This document shows, piece after piece, positions 41,060 through 51,288 of a stretch of DNA of 64,000 nt. The stretch comes from Metopolophium dirhodum (taxonomy: Eukaryota; Arthropoda; Insecta; Hemiptera; Aphididae): the NCBI RefSeq assembly GCF_019925205.1, contig NC_083566.1, forward strand, positions 34,472,001 through 34,536,000, read 5' to 3'. The position numbers and the translations under genes are program-made. Under the pieces are notes generated by a model. It worked only from the letters and a program-made list of their open reading frames with translations. It was not told the origin of the DNA and made no database searches. Position 1 is the first letter of the stretch. Every line of letters begins with the position of its first letter.

Positions 41060-41086
41060 ATATTTGAAGCCGGGTAATACAGCTAG
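41060..41086 (+). mobile_element. Helitron-like 3' terminus
   Basis: The sequence ATTTGAAGCCGGGTAATACA then GCTAG followed by T resembles the 3' end of the element at 24272 in the opposite orientation: GGGTAA, then AGCTAG|T. I could not place the 5' end; it may lie in the less AT-rich DNA from about 40800. It is probably a divergent member of the same class. Confidence 0.4.
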
Positions 41087-44000
41087 TATTATATATAACT
41101 GCAGTTATAGACATGTCTGTACAATAGTGGTCTCGAATAAAAGTCAAGTACCTTTAAAGATTTTCCGATTTTATTTATTATAACTATTTAAAAATATAAA
41201 TTGTATGGTCCAAATGACCAAATATATTGCATAGATTTAAATAGATACAATGCACGTGCGGTACTGTATAAAAGTAATGCAAATTATAATGGCTAAATCA
41301 TACAATATTATGTGTAATATCAAAAGTAAACTCTTTTCGTCACAACTTATAAGGTATAATCGTAAGTTTGTACTGGTATCTCATTTCAGTTCACTGTGTA
41401 TGTAAGGTTTAATTATAATTCACGTTATAATAATAATATGATATACACATACAGTAATAATATATTGCTGTTATTGTTGTTACACGTGATCGAAACAATA
41501 TTTGATCAGTTTTCGTTTTCTATAAAAATGGTTGTCTATTCTTTTCTTCAGAGTATAATAATTATACCTATATAGTACCTACACGTTATACGTTTTTTAA
41601 ATAAATTAGTGATTTTCTCGAAAACAAAATATGCGTAGCAATAATTATAAAGTAGATACTTACATAATACATCCACACAATATGTATATAATAATATATA
41701 TTATTTGATTTTAAATTTAAGTTTAAAATATATTTACTATGTAGTTTTAAAAGTATTTGAACTCGGTTACCGTATACTTCAGTTCACATTTTTAGTGTAT
41801 GATAAATTATACACACAATGTATGTGTCATTATAAAACACAATCTAGTTGAATCTGTGAAAATCTGTTTTTTAATATATTAGTTTATTATTTATATTTTA
41901 CTTACTATGATGATAACCGCCGAATATTTTCCAGAAAATGTCGATACACTATGCAGATGGTATATATTATTATTATCCAATATTATATGTCACATAATTG
42001 TCATTATAATTTAATAATAGATAATTATAATTTCAACTCAATAGACATAAAACGTTGATTAATTGTCTATATATCATCATACGTAATAGTATAGCCTATA
42101 CAATTGACAATCGTTTGTGAAAATCAACAATCCCCTAATGATAATAAGTACTGTATCGTTTATATAAAAGGATAAACCATTTGTTGTAGTTGTAGACGAT
42201 ACAATTATTGAAATGACCTGGAAAATGATTTAAATTTCAATTAAACTTTAGAAAACAGTATTTTATTGTAATATTACTGTATAATACATGTTATAATTCA
42301 TGTTACATGACATAACGTCTGTTAACAGTGTTTTTGATATTCACATAATTACAAAATAATTTAGTAAATAGTAATAATATTTATTTTTCGATTAAAAGCA
42401 AACAAAATACTTTCTTAAAAAACGTTTTATCTACTTATAAATATTGAATATTGAAAAATATTTCCAGTGACAATTTCAATTTTCGTGGATTTATCCCTTT
42501 TTAAACCCTATTGAATGTTAACTGCACAGATATTGTTAACACTGCGGTTATATAGTTGGGTTGTCTTTTACTAAATATAAATTACAGGTCTAAAATGATA
42601 TCCAATCATAATTATTATTTGCTTGCTGAACAAACTGACGAAAATGCTTTGAAAATAATTTGAAAACTGTAGATTTGCATAAAGGTTGCATTCATTTTAT
42701 ACTTTATTGTCTTTGATTTTATATGGTAGATATTTTATTCGTTAATTATATAGCTGACAAATAAAATATCCGCGGATTTACCCCTTTTTAATATAGGTAC
42801 CCCTTGAAATGTAAACTATGTATCAATTTTTTTAAACACAACCATTTGGGCGGTATTGACCAAGTATATATTACAGGTCTAAAATCATATCCAACTATAC
42901 CTATAATCTATGTATAATATTGTATATATTATATACCGATACCTATATAGCTATGTAAAGTGTATTATATTTTTGGTATCCGCATTTGACATTTATCATA
43001 CCCACTACTTTTAATAAACAATATGACGAGCCTACGAGCTACTTACTTAGTTTTAATTGGCAGTCGTTGATACAGTGATGTTAAACTGTAAGAGCTATCG
43101 CAGTTTAAAAAAAAAATACCATCAACCAACAAATTATGACATCGGATAAGATACATTGGTAGAGTATCTAAATAGTTTTAGTGCACGCAAAATAACATTA
43201 AATTATCAAACAGGTTAAATTGTTATTATAGAAGGAACTTTTTGTTTAATCATGGAACGAGTTTTGGCAGAGGTCCTATTCAGTCAAAACCGTCACGTAT
43301 AGGTAACGACATGTGAGACCTTGTGTATATATAACTGCTAATATTTATAATAATCTGTCGTCATGATCACTTTATTAATTCCTATTATACATTCGTAATA
43401 TAGCTATATAATACATATTATAATATATTCTTGTTTATTGGTTTTTAACATATTTTAATGTTTTGAAGGTTTAAAATTAAATTATACGTCTATTTCAAAC
43501 CATTAATTAAAAATAAAACGAAATGTAGGTATTAAAAAATGTAAATAACACATTAATACATTTATACATGTATAATACACGTGTTTATAACGAAATACTT
43601 GTATTAGGTATACCTACATAATACACTGAATTGAAGTAAAATGATTTCAACTCAACAAAATAAGAATACCGAAAGGAGCTAGAGAAATTAAATGTTGAAA
43701 AGGTCAACCTCGTCATCGCATGATAATATAATGTTCCGTAGTATAACAGAACTTGCTATTTAATTGTTTAATTATGATTTATGATTGATTACATTCCATT
43801 CGTTTTGAAGTTTTAAACCAATTTTCACAGTGTACGGAAATTAAAAGGCATAGGTAATATATAGAAGTATTATTTATGTTTTTAGACTTTTTTTTATACT
43901 AATCGAACGTTGTAAATATATTTTCGTTGTTATCTAGGTACTATTAGCATATGCCTACGTATTTGCAATATTATACATAATACATAGCCACTTAGGTGAA

Positions 44001-44133
44001 TATTATATTATGGTCAATAGTAATAGGTAGCGTCTATAATTATTATGCTTTTATCACTGTAAAAAAGTGATTAAATTCACTGCAATTAATTTTAAACATA
44101 TTGTGACGATAAAATGTATCAATTATAGTATAT
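41087..44133. other. AT-rich intergenic DNA with an imperfect duplication
   Basis: No gene is seen. Two blocks about 295 bp apart (42464-42610 and 42758-42900) share GGATTTA.CCCTTTTTA, a following stretch, and ATTACAGGTCTAAAAT.ATATCCAA, indicating an old tandem duplication. Confidence 0.5.
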
Positions 44134-44230
44134 TGTGTGGCAAGGGCGAAAGGGAAGGGAGCTATTTCAGTCGCGGGCGAGGCCCACATTTCGCCCAAAA
44201 CTGAAATTGCCTTCCCGCACGAGCCACACA
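44134..44230. repeat. 97-bp hairpin element with GC-rich inverted arms
   Basis: The left arm TGTGTGGCAAGGGCGAAAGG ... TTTCAGT pairs with the right arm ACTGAAA ... TTCCCGCACGAGCCACACA. Inside lies a second pairing, GGGCGA with TCGCCC. The element is much more GC-rich than its surroundings. It looks like a tiny foldback transposon or a structured RNA-like repeat. The 69-codon minus-strand frame over it is probably spurious. Confidence 0.75.
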
Positions 44231-44280
44231 TATAGGTACATACCAACAACAAAACTATTCTACGAAAACAATTTTCAATA

Positions 44281-44815
44281 GAAAAATGTTTGCGCGTCCT
44301 GCAATGAGGTTATAATATGAATATAATAGATGTAACCAAAAGTTTATGTTCCTCAAGTACCGTGGTATAGATTTCAGTGTCCGGTTGTGCAGGGGATACG
44401 GCCGGCACTTTTGGGGAATCCCACTTTACTGCCCGGCACTTTTTGGGATTTCCACATAATACACTACCCGGCACTATTGGGATTCCCACTTTACCGTCCG
44501 ACGCTTCAATCGTCATCGAAAACTAAACCTTGGTTGCAGGCGTGACAAAAAAAAATGTTTAAGCGTCATGCAGTGATAGGTTATAATAAATAATAAGAAG
44601 GAACCTAAAGTTTATGTTTTGGATAAGGATGGTATATGGGTTTAAGCGTCTGGTTGTGCAGGAAATACGCCCAGCACGTTTAAGGATTTCCATTTTACCG
44701 CCCGGCACTATGGGGATTCCCGCTTTACCGCCCACTGGATAGAAATAGGTCGCTTTCCAAAGCTTTAACTGTCATCAAAAACTAAACTTTCAGTGCGGGC
44801 ATGACAAAAAAATTG
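44281..44815 (+). repeat. Two-unit tandem duplication with nested 30-bp subrepeats
   Basis: Unit A (44281-44549) and unit B (44550-44812) both start AAAAATGTTT..GCGTC.TGCA and end with CATCRAAAACTAAAC.TT..GTGC. Each is about 265 bp. Inside each unit, CCGGCACT..GGGATTCCC.CTTTACCG-type subunits recur, clearly at about 44402, 44432 and 44467 in unit A and about 44670 and 44701 in unit B. No protein reading is convincing. Confidence 0.75.
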
Positions 44816-45790
44816 TTTTAATAAATTTTAGTTTTTTTATTTCACGTAGGTATTGGTGAAATTTATTTTATTATGTACACCTTCGTAATGTGTCAAAATA
44901 TACATTTAGTTACTATACATACTAGCTATTAATATAATTTAAATTTATGTTAAACAAATATCAATTTATAACACTTACAGCATAATTTATTATAGGTTGT
45001 ATATAGGTACTTGTATATTCATCAGCGTAATGTTTAGGTGAAATATAGATAAACATAACATATTTTTAATTTCAAATTTCAGAGTGATCCGCCAAGCATG
45101 CTCATCCCTTTTTTCTTATTGAATTACGCAAAATATTGAAATTAAATTAAATTAAATCAAAATTTGATTTTTGAGATTTTTTGATTTATGTACTCAAAGA
45201 GGGTCCTGTGGAGATAAAAACTGTTGTTTTTTTTTAAATTCCACCCCTCCCCCTACCGTTTTTTGAAAATATAGTAGTATGACAGTCGGCATTTGAACCA
45301 CGAGTAGTTGTAGAGTTACTTAACTTTGAAAATAATATGGTCTTTAATTTTTAAGTACATTTAAAAGTTCTATAAAAATCGGAATTTGAATAATTTCATT
45401 ATTACATGAAAAAATATGGGTGAAAATATACCCGGCGAATCGCCATGTAAAATAATGGATGATAATATTATTAAAACTTTTTAGTTAATTAATTAATTTA
45501 TTTATTAGAATATAAACGCCGAACGGCTATTAAAATATTGTATTTTAATGTAAAATAATTATTTCACTTATCAGTTACCTATTACCAAATATATTATTCC
45601 TATATATTACGCTTTAATATGTCATAAGCTATAATTAGGGCCTGCTATAGGTTAGGCGTATTTTATAATATATTTTTATTATATTATATGCATTATTCAT
45701 AGATTTCTTTTATTTTCACGCAATAAACTATTTTTATGAAGGGTTTATTAAAAAATATACATAGGTAAAAAAAAATTAAAAAAAAAAAAA
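44816..45790. other. AT-rich intergenic DNA with a lone TIR-like end
   Basis: CAGAGTGATCCGCCAAGCAT then GCTCATCCC at 45080-45108 matches the ends of the MITE at 24928, but no inverted partner is visible. No gene is seen. Confidence 0.45.
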
Positions 45791-45842
45791 ACACACATCA
45801 TTGTTAAATCAATACATTCATCGCTTCGCTCAGAATCTAAAA
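45791..45842 (+). repeat. Interspersed repeat, second copy (truncated)
   Basis: Matches 897-947 closely: ACACATCATTGTTAAATCAA then TACATTCATCG.TTCGCTCAGAATCTAAAA. Only the right end is recognisable. It shares the A-run directly upstream. Confidence 0.75.
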
Positions 45843-46586
45843 GCTTAAATCGTCTTTACGAGAAATCATAATACATCCAATATGATTATGTGTATATATT
45901 ATGATGCGGTTATCTATTCAATTTTAAGTGGCTGCGGTATATAATTTATTATCGTCCACGCATAGATCGCTATACATCAATCATATTGATTGTACGAAAA
46001 AGTGATAATCAGCCACTTTACGTCACACTTTATTTCAACTACGTATGTAGACATGTAGTTATACACATATAAACTTATACTGCTATAATGTTATGTATGG
46101 TTATACAATGCTATATAACAATATAAGTAATTATATTGGTGTAATTGATATACCTACTGTCCATACCTACACATCGAGTAGTTATCAATTATACCTGCTG
46201 GATTTACATATAAATATATTACAATATATACGTATAATATATGGTTTCATTTATGATTTACCCACGAATCACAAATTATGTACCTATACCTATATAGTAA
46301 TAGATGTATTATGTACCTACATAAAAAAACAGACAATATATATGCATGTATATATAGGCTGCACACAAAACCTATATATTATAGGGGCCTATACTTTACC
46401 TTTTCAACTGAAACCTAAAAATTTTTAATACAGTAATTATAATTTCTGACATTTATACGTATCCCTATACCACTACTAATACTTATTATTCACAACCGTT
46501 TACTATCTGTTTTAAATTGTACGCATGTTCTGCAACGATCTGCGTGCAGTCATATTATTTATCTATCTATACGCACCTATTTATAG
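45843..46586. other. AT-rich intergenic DNA, no gene seen
   Basis: The 111-codon frame at 46093-46428 is Tyr/Ile/Leu low-complexity sequence from TATA-type DNA. No domain is seen. Confidence 0.5.
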
Positions 46587-46744
46587 CCTATAAACATGGA
46601 TGGCAAATCCATGGCACGCGAAAAGATTTTGAGGGCACTCGAAAATTTTTACTATTATATATTATAGGATATGGATTATAGGACATTGGTAATAGGTAAA
46701 AATATTTTGAGCATACGACTTTTATCGGTCATTAACGATTGTTC

Positions 46745-47265
46745 AAAACATAGGGGACAAGATTTTGAAAGTGTGGAATGAAATTCCAAAAGATTATATT
46801 CCACTTTCAAAATAGTAGCGTTAGCTGTTTTATCTGTTTTTTCTTCAACTTATTCACGCGAGTCACTATTTTCAGAAATGAATTTTATAAAATCTGATTT
46901 AAGAAACCGACTAGGTAACTGATGAATGCAGTGCCGCATGTACTTTATTAAGCGACGCAGCCGACCCGAGTTCGATACCTTGGCCGCGGGTGGCATTTTT
47001 CTTCTGGCAAGTCACGGTGTCCGGAGAACAAGTGCCGCCATCCCCCCACCCGGGGCACGGCAGAAACCTACGGGTGCCCCATTAGAAATTCTGCCAAAAC
47101 ACAACACACACGTGTACCAACCTACCCAATTTAAAAACCTACAGTGCCCTCCCCCACACCCAATGGCCAGCTATGATGCCGCGGGTTACCCAATAAAAAA
47201 AAAAAAAAATACCAAATATCAACGAATTGGCATCAAGTGTTCAACAACAAAAATCACATCAAAAT
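46745..47265 (+). pseudogene. hAT transposase relic, C-terminal dimerisation region, interrupted
   Basis: One frame reads DKILKVWNEIPKDYIPLSK (46763-46819). After a frameshift a second reads ALAVLSVFSSTYSRESLFSE, then MNFIKSDLRNRLGN (to about 46919). The order 'LSxFxSTYxxExxFSxMxxIKSxxRxRL' is the hAT C-terminal dimerisation motif as I know it from hAT-derived proteins. The expected following T-D-E is present in another frame (ACTGATGAATGC). After the SINE, IKCSTTKIT at about 47233-47259 looks like the continuation. It therefore has several frameshifts and one insertion, and no catalytic residues remain. Confidence 0.7.
46931..47220 (+). mobile_element. tRNA-derived SINE, plus strand, inserted in hAT relic
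   Basis: The body (TGGCCGCGGGTGGCATTTTT; AAGTCACGGTGTCCGGAG; AGTGCCGCCATCCCCCCACC) matches, as its reverse complement, the SINE at 50999-51280. The head is decayed, but a B-box-like GAGTTCGATACC remains at 46969-46980. A tail of A14 ends at 47209. Flanking AACTGATGAATGCA and AACGAATTGGCA look like a worn target duplication. The 113-codon frame across it is not a gene. Confidence 0.75.
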
Positions 47266-47474
47266 AAATAATATTATTATTTATTATATATATTATTATT
47301 ATTGTGTACCTAAACTAACCTTTTTATACACTAATACATTAGTTATACAACCAAATAATAATATAACAAAATATAATATTTTTAATATTTCTTCCGTGGC
47401 ATGCTCTAAAAAAAAAAAAAAAGGTAATTTTGGGCACGCAGTGTTCAAAAGGTTTGCCATTCCTGGCCTATATA

Positions 47475-48725
47475 ATACATACCTAACCTGCATATTTATG
47501 CGTAATGTACCCTAACCTACAGCGTACTATACAACTATATATAAACCGTTGTAGTACTATTATATATTATTATGTACGTATACACATAGGTATACCTACT
47601 AAAAAATAATTAATTATATCTAACACGTTATTATTATATAATATATAGTTTTAAAAATATATTAGTGTTTCGTGAAGGCTGCGGCCACCGTCTGTACACT
47701 GCCACTGCATCCACAGCCGTGTTTTTTTCTCACTACACTTCTGTGTGGAGTGGACAGGGGGGGGGGGAAGCATGTAGTATACCCACCGCTCATCTGTTCC
47801 ACGGCTTGGACGTATTTATATATACCTATATACACAACAATACATGGTATGTGTGTCTCGTGACGTATAATACGTATATTATATGAATGGATGTAATATT
47901 ATGTTTGTGTGTATAGAGCGATGCTCTAGATGAATTCATCTCGCAAGCCGCGTCCTTCACGACGCACTACCTACATCCGAGGGTTGTGCATTGTTGTCGG
48001 ATTTAGACGTGCATAATAAGTGTTGGATTGAAATGTTCTTCTTCTTGTGTTGTATATGTATAATATAATAATATAGTTGTGTGTTTTTGTTCGGATCGCG
48101 AAGCGTAGGAGTTTCGTCTATACGATATATATATAGGTACATGTATACATTATATACATCATATAACATAGATATACTCATGTAAAAAGGGATCTATACA
48201 ATATATATATATGTGTTTACTTTTTGTGTTAAATGTGTACAAGTATTATATTATAATAGTATATATACCTACTATATGTATATATATGTATATATGTATA
48301 CCTAGCTATAGCTATAGCTATATATAGCGTATATCTTCTGCTGCAATACCGGTACATATATCTAGTCGCTATATATAGTCTATATATCGACTATAGTCGC
48401 TTACATATTTTGATAAAAGATATATAGATAACAGATATAGGTATGCATAATATTATAAGAGCGCAAATGAACATTTGTTAATCAATGTACTTAAGATACT
48501 CCTGCACGCGTCATGCATTTAATACGTTTGCGTAGATAGATTTATTTACACAAATATATACAATTATACCGACTCAGCTAGTGGTTGATCTAGGAATAAA
48601 CGAATCGGTGGGCTAAACACAAAATATATGGACCTTTATATAACCTTATATTATGTATAAATAAAGGTTAAATATCGATCTACCTATTATTTAATCGCGT
48701 AGCTTTAAAAAGTGTTCGCATTAAG
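47475..48725. other. Intergenic DNA with G11 run and AT-rich palindromes
   Basis: A slightly GC-richer patch at 47675-47800 contains a G11 run (47757-47767). Frames here are short and unrecognised. The stretch 48285-48400 is rich in self-complementary GCTATAGC and AGTCG..CGACT words. No gene is seen. Confidence 0.4.
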
Positions 48726-48737
48726 CCCGATGGGGTA

Positions 48738-48841
48738 TGGTCGAATTGCACTTATTTTAGTCGAACTGCACTTAAGTTTAAAAAAGGTAATGGTCGAAAT
48801 GCACTCGGGTAAAAAGCAGGTAGTATGGTCGAACTGCACTT
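48738..48841 (+). repeat. Four spaced copies of TGGTCGAAnTGCACTT
   Basis: Copies occur at about 48738, 48758, 48791 and 48826, with spacing of 20, 33 and 35 bp. All lie in the same orientation with slightly changed bases (TCGAATTGCAC, TCGAACTGCAC, TCGAAATGCAC, TCGAACTGCAC). The spacers differ, so this is not a simple tandem repeat. It could be a degenerate minisatellite within a transposon or a cluster of binding sites. Confidence 0.75.
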
Positions 48842-48849
48842 GGGCTCAT

Positions 48850-50076
48850 CAAAAAAGGTATTCCAACAAATTTGAAGGGGTTTAAACGTTTATAGAACAC
48901 TAATTTCCCTTCCCACTTACAGGCTTAGGATTAACAACGATTTTAATCACCTAACCTATGTATAGGTAAAGCGCTGTATGGTTTTACCCTAAACATTTGT
49001 TTAGTTAAAATGTCTAGAAAATTATAATATAAAATATATAAGGTGAAAATGACGGGTCTATCCCTGCTCTATTTATTTTTGAATTATTCAACTAAAAAAC
49101 CAAAATCATTTTGTTGGAAACTGCGGGTGTCCGTGAATTGTTCGGTTTTGCTGCTGCGTTTTTTTTAGTTTTTCTTAATTATTATAAGAAAAGTCGGTGC
49201 TGAGATTTTCCCATAATTTTAAATGTGCTCCCGGAAACTGTAAAAAAAGATAAAGATTATATGATAAATTATATAATACACATTTATATATAATCTCTGC
49301 ACCCGCGTTTTTATCTTGGTTTAAAAAAGATATATGTAATCTACGCCCTCGAGTTTTTATCTCAGTTAGAAACTTAAAAAAGATAACGTGGGGGTATCTT
49401 ATAGCTATTCTGTGTCCGGGTTAACAGTAATCATTCATAAATATATAAGGCGATTATTATTGTAGGCTGTATATAGGAATGTAAAAAGAATTATTAACTT
49501 GGATCAAAACCGTGGTTTTTATACAAATGCTCGTTTATAATATTTGTCGTATGGGAAGTATTTAGATATAATATTTGTTATCGTATCAGCATCAGCTAAA
49601 ATATTCTGATATTGCTTTCGCATGATTACGTGCATCATCATCATCTTGTATACCTACGTGGAACAGAAAAATATATTTTATTTCAATTGCTTGATGATTG
49701 TAATATAAATATACAGCCATATCAACAATATGATATTTAAAAACGGTAGGTTAAGTGCTGGGTAGCTTGCATAATATATTTTGAAACTATAAGAATTTAT
49801 TAATCTGCAGTAAATAGTAGGTACTTGGTAAATTATTTATAAATTTAATTTTGAATTTTTTTTTTATTTATGTATTACGCGATAATTAGAGATGCGGTGC
49901 ACTGCTTATATATATGTTTACCTTTTTATTTACCACGGTATATCTTAATTCATAATACTGCAAGTAGAGCCCGTGGGCGCGCACAGTCTTCGTGTGTGAT
50001 ATTGTATTGTATATACATTTATATAGATACCAGCAGCATTATTTAGGTACTGCAGTTTATACGTAATAGTACCTTT
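48850..50076. other. AT-rich intergenic DNA, no gene seen
   Basis: Contains an imperfect duplication around 49292-49388 (GTAATCTACGCCC.CG.GTTTTTATCT and TATAATCTCTGCACCCGCGTTTTTATCT). No coding or RNA signal is seen. Confidence 0.45.
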
Positions 50077-50087
50077 ATGCGGCATTT

Positions 50088-50346
50088 TTTTTTTTTTTTA
50101 TTGGTCTATATAGAGTCCGGCAACTATGTGGCCATTAGCTATTGTAGGGGTTACGGTTAGTAGGGTTGGAACGGTTGCCGGTTGGTATGGTTGATACGGT
50201 TAGTACGGTTGATTGTCAACACAATTGGAAAGGTTTTTGCCACTATGGACCCGGGTGGTCACCCATCCGGGAACTAGTGGCGGCGGTCGTTGCTTACACT
50301 GTATCTCGTTGCAATTGATTTCAGTCACTGCACCACGACGAGCCAA
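50088..50346 (-). mobile_element. 5S-rRNA-derived SINE with perfect 11-bp target duplication
   Basis: The element is flanked by identical ATGCGGCATTT copies (50077-50087 and 50347-50357). It ends, on the minus strand, in a poly-A tail (a T-run on the plus strand). Minus-strand blocks GTAAGCAACG, CACTAGTTCCCGGATGGGTG and ACCACCCGGG follow in the same order and spacing as AAGCAACGTCGGG, TTAGTACTTGGATGGGTG and ACCGCCTGGG of 5S rRNA, including the internal RNA polymerase III control region. That makes it a SINE3-type element. The perfect target duplication suggests a fairly recent insertion. It carries no protein. Confidence 0.8.
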
Positions 50347-50357
50347 ATGCGGCATTT

Positions 50358-50990
50358 ATAAATTATTTCCTTGTACCTACTGTGCATGTTTTTTTATTAA
50401 GTATGCAATTTAAACTTTTTATAACGATTTGTGTTACCTACATAAATGTTATATTTTACGAATAAAACTATATATTAATCTTTGAAATCAATTTCCTTTT
50501 CGGGATTATTTAGATATATATTATATACTTATTATTAGTCAATTATACTTAAATATGAATATGATATTATATACATAAATATGATGATAATTTATATTAT
50601 TATAGTTTATATAACTGATAGAATACCTACTCATGATGTATTATAGTTTTGTTGTTCATTCATGTAAAAGTATATTATACCGTATTATAATATAAACACA
50701 TTTACACATACCTACATATATATACATACTAATAATTATTATATAATTGTGTGTGTAACGTAGGTACCTATATACGAGTATGTACCTACCTATAGAGCCA
50801 GATAATCGTTTTAAAATCAATCAATTATTTGTTTCTACTTCATTATTCTTTCTATTCTTACATAAAATAATGATGAGTGATTTTTTTGATATAGTTAATA
50901 TATAATATGTTGTACGTGGTGCCTTATTGTGCCGCAATAGAATATGACATTGTAATAATCCATATTATGTAGGTATTATTGATATACTTG
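50358..50990. other. AT-rich intergenic DNA, no gene seen
   Basis: TATA- and TACCTA-rich sequence with no feature. Confidence 0.5.
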
Positions 50991-50998
50991 CCTATATT

Positions 50999-51280
50999 TT
51001 TTTTTTTTTTTATTATCAATCAACCCGCGGCAACTTAGGCCATATTGTGTGGTTTTTTACTGTGCGGGAGGGTACTGTAGGTTTTTAACACGTTTGGCAG
51101 ATTTTTTTTAGTTGTCACCCGTAGGTATCTGCCATGCCCGAGTGGGGGGGTGGCGGCACTTCTTTCCGGACTCCGTGACTTGCACGTAGAAAAATGCCGC
51201 CCGCAGCCGAGGTTTTGAACCGGCGTCGGTGCGCGTCGCGACCGACGCCTTAGTCTGCTCGGCCACTCCGTCCTCCATTA
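50999..51280 (-). mobile_element. Full-length tRNA-derived SINE with target duplication
   Basis: Read on the minus strand from 51277, the head GGAGGACGGAGTGGCCGAGC then AGACTAAGGCG contains an A box. GGTTCAAAACC at about 51214-51224 is a B box. The A box resembles that of Ser/Leu tRNAs (TGGCCGAG..GCTAAGGC). A GC-rich body and a poly-A tail (T-run 50999-51011 on the plus strand) follow. CCTATATT at 50991-50998 and 51281-51288 is an 8-bp target duplication. The anticodon region is not tRNA-like, so this is a SINE and not a tRNA gene. The copy at 46931 is its partner in the opposite orientation. Confidence 0.85.
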
Positions 51281-51288
51281 CCTATATT

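Larger units (their letters stand above)
46595..47466 (+). mobile_element. Decayed hAT transposon carrying a nested SINE
   Basis: The left end CATGGATGGCAAATCC and the right end, minus strand, CCAGGAATGGCAAACC are inverted copies. They are flanked by CCTATAAA (46587-46594) and CCTATATA (47467-47474), a 7/8 match to an 8-bp target duplication. The subterminal GGCACGCGAAAAGATTTTGA is typical of hAT elements. The interior holds only the C-terminal end of the transposase, split by a SINE, so the element is internally deleted and dead. Confidence 0.75.

Noticed and set aside
40809..41147. 112-codon minus-strand frame
   Set aside because: Overlaps a Helitron-like repeat end and resembles no protein family.
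46926..47267. 113-codon frame with Pro-rich segment
   Set aside because: Runs through the SINE body and its poly-A tail and into the hAT relic; a repeat artefact.
51210..51280. Possible tRNA gene (A and B boxes)
   Set aside because: Boxes are present but the acceptor and anticodon arms do not form, and it continues into a SINE body with a poly-A tail and target duplication.
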